Source: Patescibacteria group bacterium
GTDB taxonomy: Bacteria; Patescibacteriota; Minisyncoccia; Phycocordibacterales; SIBU01
Direction of reading: 5' to 3'
Length of the DNA stretch: 37,112 bases
Assembly (NCBI GenBank): GCA_040390045.1
Contig: JAZJZC010000002.1
Coordinates: 1-37,112, forward strand
Shown here in pieces: positions 16,833-23,016 of the stretch. Every line of letters starts with the position of its first letter. The stretch's first letter is position 1. The position numbers and the translations under genes were made by a program. Below the pieces are notes generated by a model. That model saw only the letters and a program-made list of their open reading frames with translations. It made no database searches and was not told where the DNA came from.

Positions 16833-16904
16833 TCGGCACTTCTCGATTTGACCGTCCGCCATAAATATGCAAAATGGGGGATAGAACACAAACGAAAGGC
16901 AACT

Positions 16905-17342
16905 ATGTCACAGCAAAGTTTGCAGGAAATGGACGCGCCAACCTTTTTGGCGAAAGTGGACGGACTTTTGGATTTCATAAAGCGTCAAGCCGACGCTGAC
17001 TCAATTGGCGAGTGGGCGCTCGACGCGTTGAAAGAGGAAATCCGCCGTCGGCTTCTCGATGAGAAAAAGCCTCAAGCCGAGCCTTTTCACATCCATGCGG
17101 AGGTTGGAGGTTTTGCTTGGGCCAATGTGCTTCCGTCTGATAGCCCATTTTCGCCAGGCTTCGGTTTTACGGAAAACCCTTTCTATGTGCTGGTACACGG
17201 AATGGTTGGGAAGGATCACAAAATTTTGAGAGTCAACCTCGTTGGGGTGGAAGCAGTACGAATTTACCTAGCTGGCCTCGAGGCAGCTTCGAAGTACGGC
17301 TTCAAGTTTACGGTATGTGGTTTAGATTACCTCAAGTCTTAA
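16905..17342 (+). CDS. conserved-looking protein of unknown function
   Basis: A 145-residue protein starting MSQQSLQEMDAPTFLAKVDG, preceded by an ACGAAAGGCAACT Shine-Dalgarno stretch like that of the 4779 gene. The N-terminal half is helical and charged (EALDALKEEIRRRLLDEKK-like), the rest is mixed alpha/beta with VGGFAWANVLPSDSPF and FYVLVHGM. A terminator follows. It behaves as a self-contained monocistronic unit. No family recognised. Confidence 0.6.
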   Translation: MSQQSLQEMDAPTFLAKVDGLLDFIKRQADADSIGEWALDALKEEIRRRLLDEKKPQAEPFHIHAEVGGFAWANVLPSDSPFSPGFGFTENPFYVLVHGMVGKDHKILRVNLVGVEAVRIYLAGLEAASKYGFKFTVCGLDYLKS

Positions 17343-17368
17343 ATCAGCGGAGCAAAATTTCAGATGCA

Positions 17369-17400
17369 AACAGTCCCTTAGAATGGGCTGTTTTTCTTTT
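17369..17400 (+). terminator. intrinsic terminator
   Basis: AACAG(T)CCC pairs with GGGCTGTT across a seven-base loop, followed by TTTTTCTTTT. It ends the unit of the 16905 gene and its T-run runs into the next gene's -35 box. Confidence 0.7.
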
Positions 17401-17427
17401 GACAGATAGGCTTTCCGGTAGTAATCT
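17399..17427 (+). promoter_or_regulatory. promoter of the homoserine dehydrogenase-like gene
   Basis: TTGACA (17399-17404), a 17-base spacer and TAATCT (17422-17427) lie about 43 bases before the ATG. Confidence 0.65.
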
Positions 17428-17470
17428 CAAAACAGATACGTTTTAATTTTCGGTTCTTTATTCTAAATCC

Positions 17471-18421
17471 ATGAAAGCTCAGAAAGTATTGATCGTTGGT
17501 GGCCAGGGAGTTATCGGCAAAGAATTCGCCAGGCAGTTACAGTTGCTCGGACATCAGACGGAATCTTTCAATTCCAGCGATGATCGCGGCACGTTCCAGT
17601 CTCGGCTTATGGGGGTCGATGCTGTTGGTATTACTATCAACGCAAATGACAGAGGAGAGGCCGCGCTTTCCTATCTGCTCGAGGCAGTTGAGGCAGGGCT
17701 TCCGGTCGTCACGTCCGAAAAACGCTCTTCAGCCTATCATTTTGAAGCTATCCGGCTGTACGTCGGTCTTGATCTTGTCGGCTGTACTGCAACAGTTGGT
17801 GGCGGGAGCGAAATGCTTGAACTTTTTCGACGTCCACACGCGCCTTTTGTGCACATGACCGGCGTAGTAAACGGTACTTTAAATTTCCTTTTTTCAAGGG
17901 TACAGGAGGGTTTGGATCCGCAGAGGGCTTTGGAAGCGGCCCAGAGGATGCATTTGTGTGAGCGGGGAAAAGGTGGTTTGGTGGAAACGGTTAACGGGGA
18001 ACGCCATGATGTCATGCTCAAACTCTGTAACCTATTCAACTTTTCGGGAGTATCCGAAGAGTGCCTCACGCCGGATGATCTGAATTACCCGATCTATAGC
18101 GAAGCTGAAATACTTCGTCTGCTTCGTCACCCAGATCGATACCGGTTTGTGGTTAAGATTTCCCAATACGAGATCCAGCGGCAGTCGCTCGAGATTCGCG
18201 GACGAAAAGGCCGATGGCATATTTGGGGAGGGTTTGTTCCGGCTCGCTCTGTAGATTTTCAACTGCCGTCTGGCGCTGACAACGTTCTTGTTTGCACTGA
18301 CCATCACGGGGATGAGGTCATGGCGTTTGGAGAGGGTGCCGGCGCAGAACCTACAGCATCGGCGATGATAAAAGATTTTCTTAGACTGACCAAAAAAGCT
18401 CAGCTGCAGGCGTGTTCTTAG
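17471..18421 (+). CDS. homoserine dehydrogenase-like protein
   Basis: This 316-residue protein has a Rossmann start (KVLIVGGQGVIGKEF, residues 5-19), VVTSEK (79-84, equivalent to VVTANK), GCTATVGGG (104-112), GVVNGTLNFLFS (131-142), a segment with Glu164, Asp180 and Lys184 at the dehydrogenase active-site positions, and GAGAEPTASAMIKDF near the C-terminus. The family reduces aspartate semialdehyde to homoserine with NAD(P)H. Two extra residues sit between the Gly and Asp180, and overall similarity is low, so the substrate could differ. No aspartokinase or threonine genes are nearby. The promoter is TTGACA-17-TAATCT and a terminator overlaps the stop codon. Confidence 0.75.
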   Translation: MKAQKVLIVGGQGVIGKEFARQLQLLGHQTESFNSSDDRGTFQSRLMGVDAVGITINANDRGEAALSYLLEAVEAGLPVVTSEKRSSAYHFEAIRLYVGLDLVGCTATVGGGSEMLELFRRPHAPFVHMTGVVNGTLNFLFSRVQEGLDPQRALEAAQRMHLCERGKGGLVETVNGERHDVMLKLCNLFNFSGVSEECLTPDDLNYPIYSEAEILRLLRHPDRYRFVVKISQYEIQRQSLEIRGRKGRWHIWGGFVPARSVDFQLPSGADNVLVCTDHHGDEVMAFGEGAGAEPTASAMIKDFLRLTKKAQLQACS

Positions 18422-18437
18422 GAACACGCTTTTTTTA
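18410..18437 (+). terminator. intrinsic terminator
   Basis: GCGTGTTC pairs with GAACACGC around TTAG, followed by eight T residues. The stop codon of the homoserine dehydrogenase-like gene lies in the hairpin. Confidence 0.85.
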
Positions 18438-18454
18438 CTATTTACAATATGAAA

Positions 18455-18490
18455 CCTCATTCACCCATTCGCACGAATGTGTGAATGAGG
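18455..18490. repeat. 36-base palindromic hairpin
   Basis: CCTCATTCAC pairs with GTGAATGAGG and an inner ATTCG pairs with CGAAT. It sits between two convergent genes and has no T-run. The CATTCAC/CCATTCG words suggest a very short relative of the heptamer arrays. Confidence 0.6.
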
Positions 18491-18528
18491 CTTGCCGGTT
18501 ATACGTTTAGTTAAAATTTAGCTAAAAA

Positions 18529-18933
18529 TTAAAGAGTTTTTTTAATTTTTTCCGCCACGCTCTCTCGCTCTCCCGTTTTGTATTCTTTGCCGTTCCAGAG
18601 TTTAAATGAGTCAGTGCTCAGGCGCGGCATGACGTGGATATGGGCGTGAAAAACAATTTGGCCGGCGGCCTTGCCGTTGTTCATACCGATGTTGACGCCT
18701 TCCGCGCCGAGATTTTTTTGAATTGAGCCAGCGATTTTTTTTGCCACGATCATCATTTTGGAAACGACTTCATCCGGTGTGTCGTGAATACTTTCGTAGT
18801 GACGTTTCGGAATAACCAGCGCGTGCCCTGGGTTTATTGGTTTAATATCTAAAAAAGCTAAAACATCCGTATCCTCGTAAATTTTTGAAGAGGGAAGTTC
18901 ACCGGAAATAATTTTGCAGAAAATACAATCCAT
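18529..18933 (-). CDS. HIT-family nucleotide hydrolase (HinT-like)
   Basis: This 134-residue protein has the histidine triad FHAHIHVMPR (His96, His98, His100), where the middle His forms the nucleotidyl intermediate. CIFCKI (residues 3-6) and the segment KPINPGHALVIPKRHYESI are typical of the family. HinT proteins hydrolyse AMP-linked substrates such as aminoacyl adenylates. Length is normal. TACTAT on the minus strand lies seven bases before the ATG, so the mRNA may be leaderless. The C-terminus is slightly longer than in minimal HinT proteins. Confidence 0.93.
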   Translation of the reverse strand: MDCIFCKIISGELPSSKIYEDTDVLAFLDIKPINPGHALVIPKRHYESIHDTPDEVVSKMMIVAKKIAGSIQKNLGAEGVNIGMNNGKAAGQIVFHAHIHVMPRLSTDSFKLWNGKEYKTGERESVAEKIKKTL

Positions 18934-18942
18934 AAGAAGAAT

Positions 18943-18987
18943 AGTAAATTGAAAATAGGAAATAGTAAAGAATGGTAAATAGTGAAT
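18943..18987. repeat. heptamer array, AGTAAAT family
   Basis: AGTAAAT, TGAAAAT, AGGAAAT and AGTAAAG follow in perfect 7-base register; a ten-base unit and AGTGAAT follow. It lies just upstream of the HIT gene and overlaps its -10 region. Confidence 0.55.
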
Positions 18988-19023
18988 AAAAAAAGACCAA
19001 ACGCAGAGGAAGCGTAAGATCTT
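18988..19023 (-). terminator. intrinsic terminator of the reverse-strand unknown gene
   Basis: On the minus strand AAGATC and ACGC pair with GCGT and GGTCTT around a TT/TT internal loop, followed by a run of seven T residues. The stop codon (19022) lies in the stem. Confidence 0.65.
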
Positions 19024-19552
19024 AGAGGTGGCTCATGCCAAAAATTGGCAGAAATACACGGCACCATTGGTGTACTGTTCCATCCACTCCGGCAATTTTC
19101 AGCCGGTCGATGTCTGCATCTCCCTTCGGGTTTTGCTCAAAGGCAACACTGACGAAGTTGCGGCGTTCGTTGTGGAATGACGAAGTGATCGTTATCCAGG
19201 GGTTGATTTCGTTTTCCCGGCTTCGGGCATGCTGTTCGTGGCTTACCCTGAGCAGGGAGGAAACAAGCTCCGAGTAGGGCAATTCTTCAATCCCTAACTT
19301 CGGGAGGAGGATGTCTCGCCATTGTCCGACAGTGCCGGTGACGCCGCGGATACTCAGGCGCTTGGAAGGATCCTCCGTTCCAAACGGCTCACAAAAAATC
19401 CGTAGCACCATTCTGCAACCACAGCCGCATCGCACTCGGACATGTGGCCACGGGTTGTTTGGATAGGGGTGGTGCCTCTTAATGTAGAGCGGGGCCACAG
19501 CTCCATGGGTGTCCTCGATTCTTTCAATGCACGGCAGATCAAGTGTCGTCAT
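19022..19552 (-). CDS. unknown protein with an internal duplication
   Basis: A 176-residue protein made of two similar halves. Residues 65-88 and 150-173 share the pattern RLxIxGVxGTVxQWxxxxLPxxGx, and each is preceded by a beta-strand-rich stretch (about 34-64 and 117-149). CGCGC (42-46) in the first half could bind metal but has no equivalent in the second. On the minus strand TTGACA (19607-19602), 17 bases, and TAAAAA (19584-19579) form a promoter, and a terminator overlaps the stop. Self-contained accessory unit; no known family recognised. Confidence 0.6.
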   Translation of the reverse strand: MTTLDLPCIERIEDTHGAVAPLYIKRHHPYPNNPWPHVRVRCGCGCRMVLRIFCEPFGTEDPSKRLSIRGVTGTVGQWRDILLPKLGIEELPYSELVSSLLRVSHEQHARSRENEINPWITITSSFHNERRNFVSVAFEQNPKGDADIDRLKIAGVDGTVHQWCRVFLPIFGMSHL

Positions 19553-19578
19553 GTTTCAAAAAGATTCTTTCTGTTGAT

Positions 19579-19607
19579 TTTTTACGCTTTTTAAATTGTT
19601 TTGTCAA
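19579..19607 (-). promoter_or_regulatory. promoter of the duplicated-domain gene
   Basis: TTGACA and TAAAAA on the minus strand with a 17-base spacer, about 27 bases before the ATG at 19552. Confidence 0.55.
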
Positions 19608-19626
19608 GGAATCGGGAAAAAGATCA

Positions 19627-19635
19627 TGATACAAT
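19627..19635 (+). promoter_or_regulatory. extended -10 promoter giving leaderless recJ mRNA
   Basis: TGaTACAAT ends seven bases before the recJ ATG at 19643. Confidence 0.6.
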
Positions 19636-19642
19636 TTGCTAC

Positions 19643-21376
19643 ATGAAAAAATATTTGGTCAGAGAAAACAAAGGCACGACACTTCTTGATCATCTGCTTT
19701 TTCATCGTGGCGTCGTTTCTCCGGATTCTACTCAGGCTTTTTTAAATCCCGATTACTCAAAACACATTCACGATCCGTTTTTGATGAAGGGAATAGACGT
19801 AGCAGTTGGGCGAATTTTAGAAGCGGTAGAAAAAAAAGAAAAAATAATTATTTATAGTGATTATGATACTGATGGTATTCCGGCGGGTGTCATTTTGCAC
19901 GATTTTTTTAAAAAAATCGGCTTTGCTAATTTCAGTAACTATATTCCGCATCGGCACAATGAAGGGTTTGGTTTAAACATAGAGGCGATTGAAGGGTTTG
20001 CGAAAGATGAGGCAAAAATTTTGATTACCCTTGATTGCGGTACCGGAGATTTTGATCAAGTGGCACGAGCCAATGAACTCGGGATCGATGTCATCATTGT
20101 TGATCACCATTTGCCTGTTGGGAAATTGCCCGAGGCTTTTGCCATTTTAAATCCTAAGCAACAAGGCTGTGAATATCCTGATAAAAATTTGTGCGGGGCG
20201 GGAGTAACTTTCAAGCTCATTCAGGCTCTTATAACGAAAATGACAGGAAGCCCCTCGACTTCGCTCGGGGCAACCGCGCTTACGCGCGGTTGGGAGAAAT
20301 GGCTGTTGGATATGGTCGCCATCGCCACACTTTCCGATATGGTACCGCTTGTGGGAGAGAATCGTTTGTTTGCCTACTACGGCATGATGGTTTTGAAAAA
20401 ATCCCCTCGAGCGGGTTTGGTGAAATTACTCTCTAAACTTAAAGTAAATCAAAAACATCTCACCGAAGAAGATGTTGGGTTTACGATTGGTCCGCGAATT
20501 AACGCCGCTTCTCGAATGGGTGTTCCCATGGATGCTTTTAAATTGCTTTCAACTACTGATGAGAGTGAAGCTGACGCTTTGGCTGACCACTTGAATGAAA
20601 TAAATGATGAACGAAAAGGCACAGTGGCCGCGCTGGCGAAGGAAATTAAAAAAATTGTGCGTGAACGGTACCCTTCGAATTCCTCAGGGCAAGCTACTGA
20701 AAAATCTAATCAGGTGATGGTCATAGGAAATCCATTATGGAAGCCGGCACTTCTGGGTTTAGCCGCCAACACCTGCGCCAACGAATATCAGTGTCCGGTT
20801 TTTCTTTGGGGGCGTGACGGCGATGATGTGATCAAGGGTTCGTGTCGCTCAGCGGAAAAAGCTAATCTTGTTGAGCTCATGACGGGGGCGAGCGCTGGAA
20901 CATTTTTGCAATTTGGTGGACACGCTTTTTCTGGCGGATTTAGTGTGGCCAACGATAAAATTCATACGTTAGAAGAGGAACTCAATCGAGCGTATGTCGC
21001 GGCTTCGTCGGCGGCCGACCTGGCCGCGACAACTCCTGTCGACTGGCAGTTTGCACTCGAAGACGTCAATTGGGATACCTATCGAACCATCGAAAAATTA
21101 GCGCCCTTTGGCACGGGAAATCCCAAACCACTTTTTATTTTCCGCGACGTCACACCGTCCGAAGTTAAACATTTTGGTAAAGAAAAAAATCATCTCGAAC
21201 TGGTTTTCCACAATCAAGTTGGCAAAAAAATTTCAGCTATCACTTTTTTCAAAACATCGAGCGACTGGGGAAGAGAAGTTGTTGCCGGCAAGCTAGTAAG
21301 CCTTGTCGCAACTTTTGAAAAATCCATGTTCAAAAATTTCCCCGAGCTTCGGTTGAGGATTGTTGACATTGTTTGA
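19643..21376 (+). CDS. recJ: single-stranded-DNA-specific exonuclease RecJ
   Basis: This 577-residue DHH-family nuclease degrades single-stranded DNA 5' to 3' in recombination and repair. It shows IIIYSDYDTDG (metal site, Asp73/75/77), IPHRHNEGFGL, TLDCGTGD, VDHH (Asp154-His156), then MVPLVGENR and GPRINAASRMG, the DHHA1 GGHAFSGGF and a C-terminal OB-like domain with FGTGNPKPLF. Start chosen at 19643 because TGaTACAAT ends seven bases before it; an upstream start at 19601 is rejected. Two palindromic insertions are translated in frame: residues 203-216 (PSTSLGATALTRG) and a segment near 450-465 (AASSAADLAATT). Both sit between conserved blocks. Confidence 0.93.
   Translation: MKKYLVRENKGTTLLDHLLFHRGVVSPDSTQAFLNPDYSKHIHDPFLMKGIDVAVGRILEAVEKKEKIIIYSDYDTDGIPAGVILHDFFKKIGFANFSNYIPHRHNEGFGLNIEAIEGFAKDEAKILITLDCGTGDFDQVARANELGIDVIIVDHHLPVGKLPEAFAILNPKQQGCEYPDKNLCGAGVTFKLIQALITKMTGSPSTSLGATALTRGWEKWLLDMVAIATLSDMVPLVGENRLFAYYGMMVLKKSPRAGLVKLLSKLKVNQKHLTEEDVGFTIGPRINAASRMGVPMDAFKLLSTTDESEADALADHLNEINDERKGTVAALAKEIKKIVRERYPSNSSGQATEKSNQVMVIGNPLWKPALLGLAANTCANEYQCPVFLWGRDGDDVIKGSCRSAEKANLVELMTGASAGTFLQFGGHAFSGGFSVANDKIHTLEEELNRAYVAASSAADLAATTPVDWQFALEDVNWDTYRTIEKLAPFGTGNPKPLFIFRDVTPSEVKHFGKEKNHLELVFHNQVGKKISAITFFKTSSDWGREVVAGKLVSLVATFEKSMFKNFPELRLRIVDIV
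20251..20292 (+). repeat. in-frame palindromic element in recJ (PSTSLGA type)
   Basis: CCCCTCGACTTCGCTCGGGG (20251-20270) is followed by CAACCGCGC/GCGCGGTTG, a perfect 9-bp hairpin (20271-20292). The first part is nearly identical to a segment of sodB (26455-26477, minus strand) and is read in the same frame. Confidence 0.75.
20995..21031 (+). repeat. in-frame compound palindrome in recJ
   Basis: TGTCGCGGC pairs with GCCGCGACA (9 bp) outside a 3x3 internal loop, then GTCGG pairs with CCGAC around CGG. Fourteen base pairs in total, encoding an Ala/Ser-rich insertion in RecJ. Confidence 0.7.
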
Positions 21377-21391
21377 AATCTACACTAGATT
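21363..21391 (+). promoter_or_regulatory. promoter inside the recJ 3' end
   Basis: TTGACA (21363-21368), 17 bases, TAGATT (21386-21391). The 8-bp hairpin GAAATCTA/TAGATTTC (21375-21393) overlaps the spacer and -10 box. Confidence 0.55.
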
Positions 21392-21417
21392 TCACTTCAG
21401 CACGCAGAAGGGATTAT

Positions 21418-21690
21418 ATGAAATTAAGAATCAAGGTTCAGGTTGGTCCGACAAGAATTGATACCTTTTCCAGAATGGCGGATATGTTGCTAGGCTACTC
21501 TGATAACATTCCTCCCTCCATCGAAGTCGGAAATGAGGGCGAGATTGTTGTGACTGTACAATCTCAGTATGAGCCCGGCGACGGTTCGGTGTTTTTTACC
21601 GAGAAGGGCCACGTAGCTGGTGCCATTGCTGGATTTTTGTTCGGCACCGGTGTCCAGGTTTTTGGTCGTTCTGTCGAGGAGATTGTCTGA
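21418..21690 (+). CDS. small unknown protein, first of a paralogous pair
   Basis: A 90-residue alpha/beta protein starting MKLRIKVQVG with an AAGGGA Shine-Dalgarno sequence. Its end (KGHVAGAIAGFLFGTGVQVFGR) resembles that of the next gene (RGYVEGLVEGILRGRGRVITK), and both are 90 residues long, so they look like tandem paralogs. It has its own promoter (TTGACA-17-TAGATT) and terminator. Function unknown. Confidence 0.6.
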   Translation: MKLRIKVQVGPTRIDTFSRMADMLLGYSDNIPPSIEVGNEGEIVVTVQSQYEPGDGSVFFTEKGHVAGAIAGFLFGTGVQVFGRSVEEIV

Positions 21691-21702
21691 TCGTCTTTCG
21701 TT

Positions 21703-21728
21703 AGTCCGGAACTTCTCCGGGCTTTTTT
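21703..21728 (+). terminator. intrinsic terminator
   Basis: AGTCCGG pairs with CCGGGCT around AACTTCT, followed by TTTTTT. Confidence 0.75.
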
Positions 21729-21746
21729 CTTGCTCGCTTCAATTTG

Positions 21747-21775
21747 TTGACTTTATCCGGTGCAATGCATAGAGT
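21747..21775 (+). promoter_or_regulatory. promoter of the second paralog
   Basis: TTGACT (21747-21752), 17 bases, TAGAGT (21770-21775), about 24 bases before the ATG at 21799. Confidence 0.55.
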
Positions 21776-21798
21776 GTCGCTAGTTTAGGGTTTTGTTT

Positions 21799-22071
21799 AT
21801 GAAGATCATTATCACGCTAGAGATGGCCGTTTTTGTGCCATTCGATCAGACCACTTTGGGCAATCATTTGGAAGAACTCAAGTACCAGTACTCGCTCTCT
21901 TCTTCAAATGGAAGCTTCACTGTTGAAGTTCAAATGCACAACAGTGATCCCAACACGTACGAATTTGCTAAGGAACGCGGCTATGTCGAAGGCTTGGTCG
22001 AGGGCATTTTACGAGGGCGAGGTCGTGTCATTACTAAACAGCGAGTTCTTTGGGGGGTTGACCCTCTTTAA
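21799..22071 (+). CDS. small unknown protein, second of a paralogous pair
   Basis: A 90-residue protein starting MKIIITLEMAVFVPFDQ. I chose the ATG at 21799 over a TTG six bases upstream. It shares length, strand pattern (an N-terminal K-I-I-I-type strand and a central VEVQ strand) and the C-terminal G-V-G-I-G motif with the 21418 gene. Own promoter (TTGACT-17-TAGAGT) and terminator. No known family recognised. Confidence 0.6.
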   Translation: MKIIITLEMAVFVPFDQTTLGNHLEELKYQYSLSSSNGSFTVEVQMHNSDPNTYEFAKERGYVEGLVEGILRGRGRVITKQRVLWGVDPL

Positions 22072-22086
22072 TACTTCCTCTCCATG

Positions 22087-22109
22087 CCCGGGCTTTTACT
22101 GGGTTTTTT
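22087..22109 (+). terminator. intrinsic terminator
   Basis: CCCGG pairs with CTGGG around GCTTTTA, followed by TTTTTT. Confidence 0.65.
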
Positions 22110-22115
22110 CTTTTC

Positions 22116-22124
22116 TGTTATAAT
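22116..22124 (+). promoter_or_regulatory. extended -10 promoter of rnhA
   Basis: TGtTATAAT lies 30 bases before the rnhA ATG, so this mRNA would carry a short leader that includes the start of the heptamer array. Confidence 0.6.
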
Positions 22125-22143
22125 CTCTTAATTATCCTACTTA

Positions 22144-22178
22144 AATCTTGAATCATGAATCTTGAATCTAAAATCACT
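22144..22178 (+). repeat. heptamer array (AATCTTG family) across the rnhA start codon
   Basis: Five consecutive 7-mers: AATCTTG, AATCATG, AATCTTG, AATCTAA, AATCACT. The rnhA start codon is the ATG inside the second unit. Confidence 0.75.
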
Positions 22179-22931
22179 ATCTTCACCGACGGTTCTTCGC
22201 GAGGCAATCCAGGGCCGGGAGGGTTCGGCGCGATTGTCGTTTTTCCAAACGACAATCGCGAGATTCATGATTCAAGATTCATGATTCAAGAGGTTGGAGG
22301 CAGGGAAGCACACACCACTAACAACCGAATGGAATTACAAGCCGCAATTGCCGCGCTTTCTTTTGTTTCTACCCTAACCCCTAAACCCTATACCCTTCTG
22401 GTGTACTCCGACTCTTCCTACGTCATCAACGGCATTACGAAATGGGTTTTCGGTTGGCAGAAAAATGGTTGGATCACTGCAACTAAAAAAGAAGTGGAGA
22501 ATCGAGATTTGTGGGAGAGGCTCGCGGAACTGACGCGGAACTACGCGGGACAAACGCGGAATAAGATTGAGTGGAAGCAGGTTGCGGGACATGTTGGTGT
22601 GGCCGGAAATGAAAGGTGTGATGTTATCGCAACTGAATTTGCTGATGGTAAAAACCCAACATTATACCAAGGTTCGCTTGCAGAATATCCAATTAAAGGT
22701 GTGCTGAATCTGTACGATATATCGTACAAAAAGCTCGAAACAAAAAAAATCTCGAGATCTCACCAAAAAGCTACAGCGTACTCCTATGTTAGTTTGGTAG
22801 ACGGTACGGTTTTAGTTCACAAAACCTGGGCGGAGTGCGAAGCTCGGGTGAAAGGCAAAAAGGCCAAATATAAAAAGGTTTTGAGTTCGGAAGAAGAAAA
22901 AGATTTGGTTGATTTGTGGAGAAAAAATTAG
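22155..22931 (+). CDS. rnhA: ribonuclease HI with C-terminal hybrid-binding-like domain
   Basis: This 258-residue protein cuts RNA in RNA:DNA hybrids. The RNase H core (about 6-160) holds FTDGSS (Asp12), NRMEL (Glu60), YSDSS (Asp86), GHVGVAGNERCD (His146, Asp156). It carries extra segments where repeats enter the frame: 30-48 (hairpin plus GATTCAA heptamers), 73-81 (STLTPKPYT, from CCCTAAA heptamers) and 125-137 (CGCGGAA repeats). Residues about 205-258 (YVSLVDG, HKTWAECEARVKGKKAKYKKV) resemble the hybrid-binding/viroplasmin domain found N-terminally in eukaryotic RNase H1, so the domain order is reversed. The catalytic residues are intact. Confidence 0.9.
   Translation: MNLESKITIFTDGSSRGNPGPGGFGAIVVFPNDNREIHDSRFMIQEVGGREAHTTNNRMELQAAIAALSFVSTLTPKPYTLLVYSDSSYVINGITKWVFGWQKNGWITATKKEVENRDLWERLAELTRNYAGQTRNKIEWKQVAGHVGVAGNERCDVIATEFADGKNPTLYQGSLAEYPIKGVLNLYDISYKKLETKKISRSHQKATAYSYVSLVDGTVLVHKTWAECEARVKGKKAKYKKVLSSEEEKDLVDLWRKN
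22229..22289 (+). repeat. 14-bp hairpin plus GATTCAA heptamer array inside rnhA
   Basis: CGCGATTGTCGTTT and AAACGACAATCGCG form a perfect hairpin with loop TTCC (22229-22260). Four 7-mers follow (GATTCAT, GATTCAA alternating, 22262-22289), complementary in sense to the array at the rnhA start codon. All of it is translated. Confidence 0.75.
22371..22398 (+). repeat. CCCTAAA-type heptamer array inside rnhA
   Basis: Four 7-mers (ACCCTAA, CCCCTAA, ACCCTAT, ACCCTTC) encode TLTPKPYTL. The same family occurs at 29106-29174, 30847-30914 and 35434-35461. Confidence 0.75.
22523..22564 (+). repeat. CGCGGA array with 10/11-base period inside rnhA
   Basis: CGCGG begins at 22523, 22534, 22544 and 22555. 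The same word and period occur in the T-box leader at 4428-4463. Confidence 0.65.
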
Positions 22932-22933
22932 AG

Positions 22934-22968
22934 AAGCTTTCAGCTGAAAGCTATAAGCTGATAGCTTT
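22934..22968. repeat. heptamer array, AAGCTTT family, after rnhA
   Basis: Five 7-mers (AAGCTTT, CAGCTGA, AAGCTAT, AAGCTGA, TAGCTTT). It contains an 18-bp perfect palindrome (22935-22952) and the stem AAAGCTAT/ATAGCTTT. A short relative follows the lipase stop codon at 4322-4340. Confidence 0.65.
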
Positions 22969-23016
22969 AAAACATTCTCACACGAATTCAAGATGGAGCA
23001 AAAGTAAAACTAAAAT

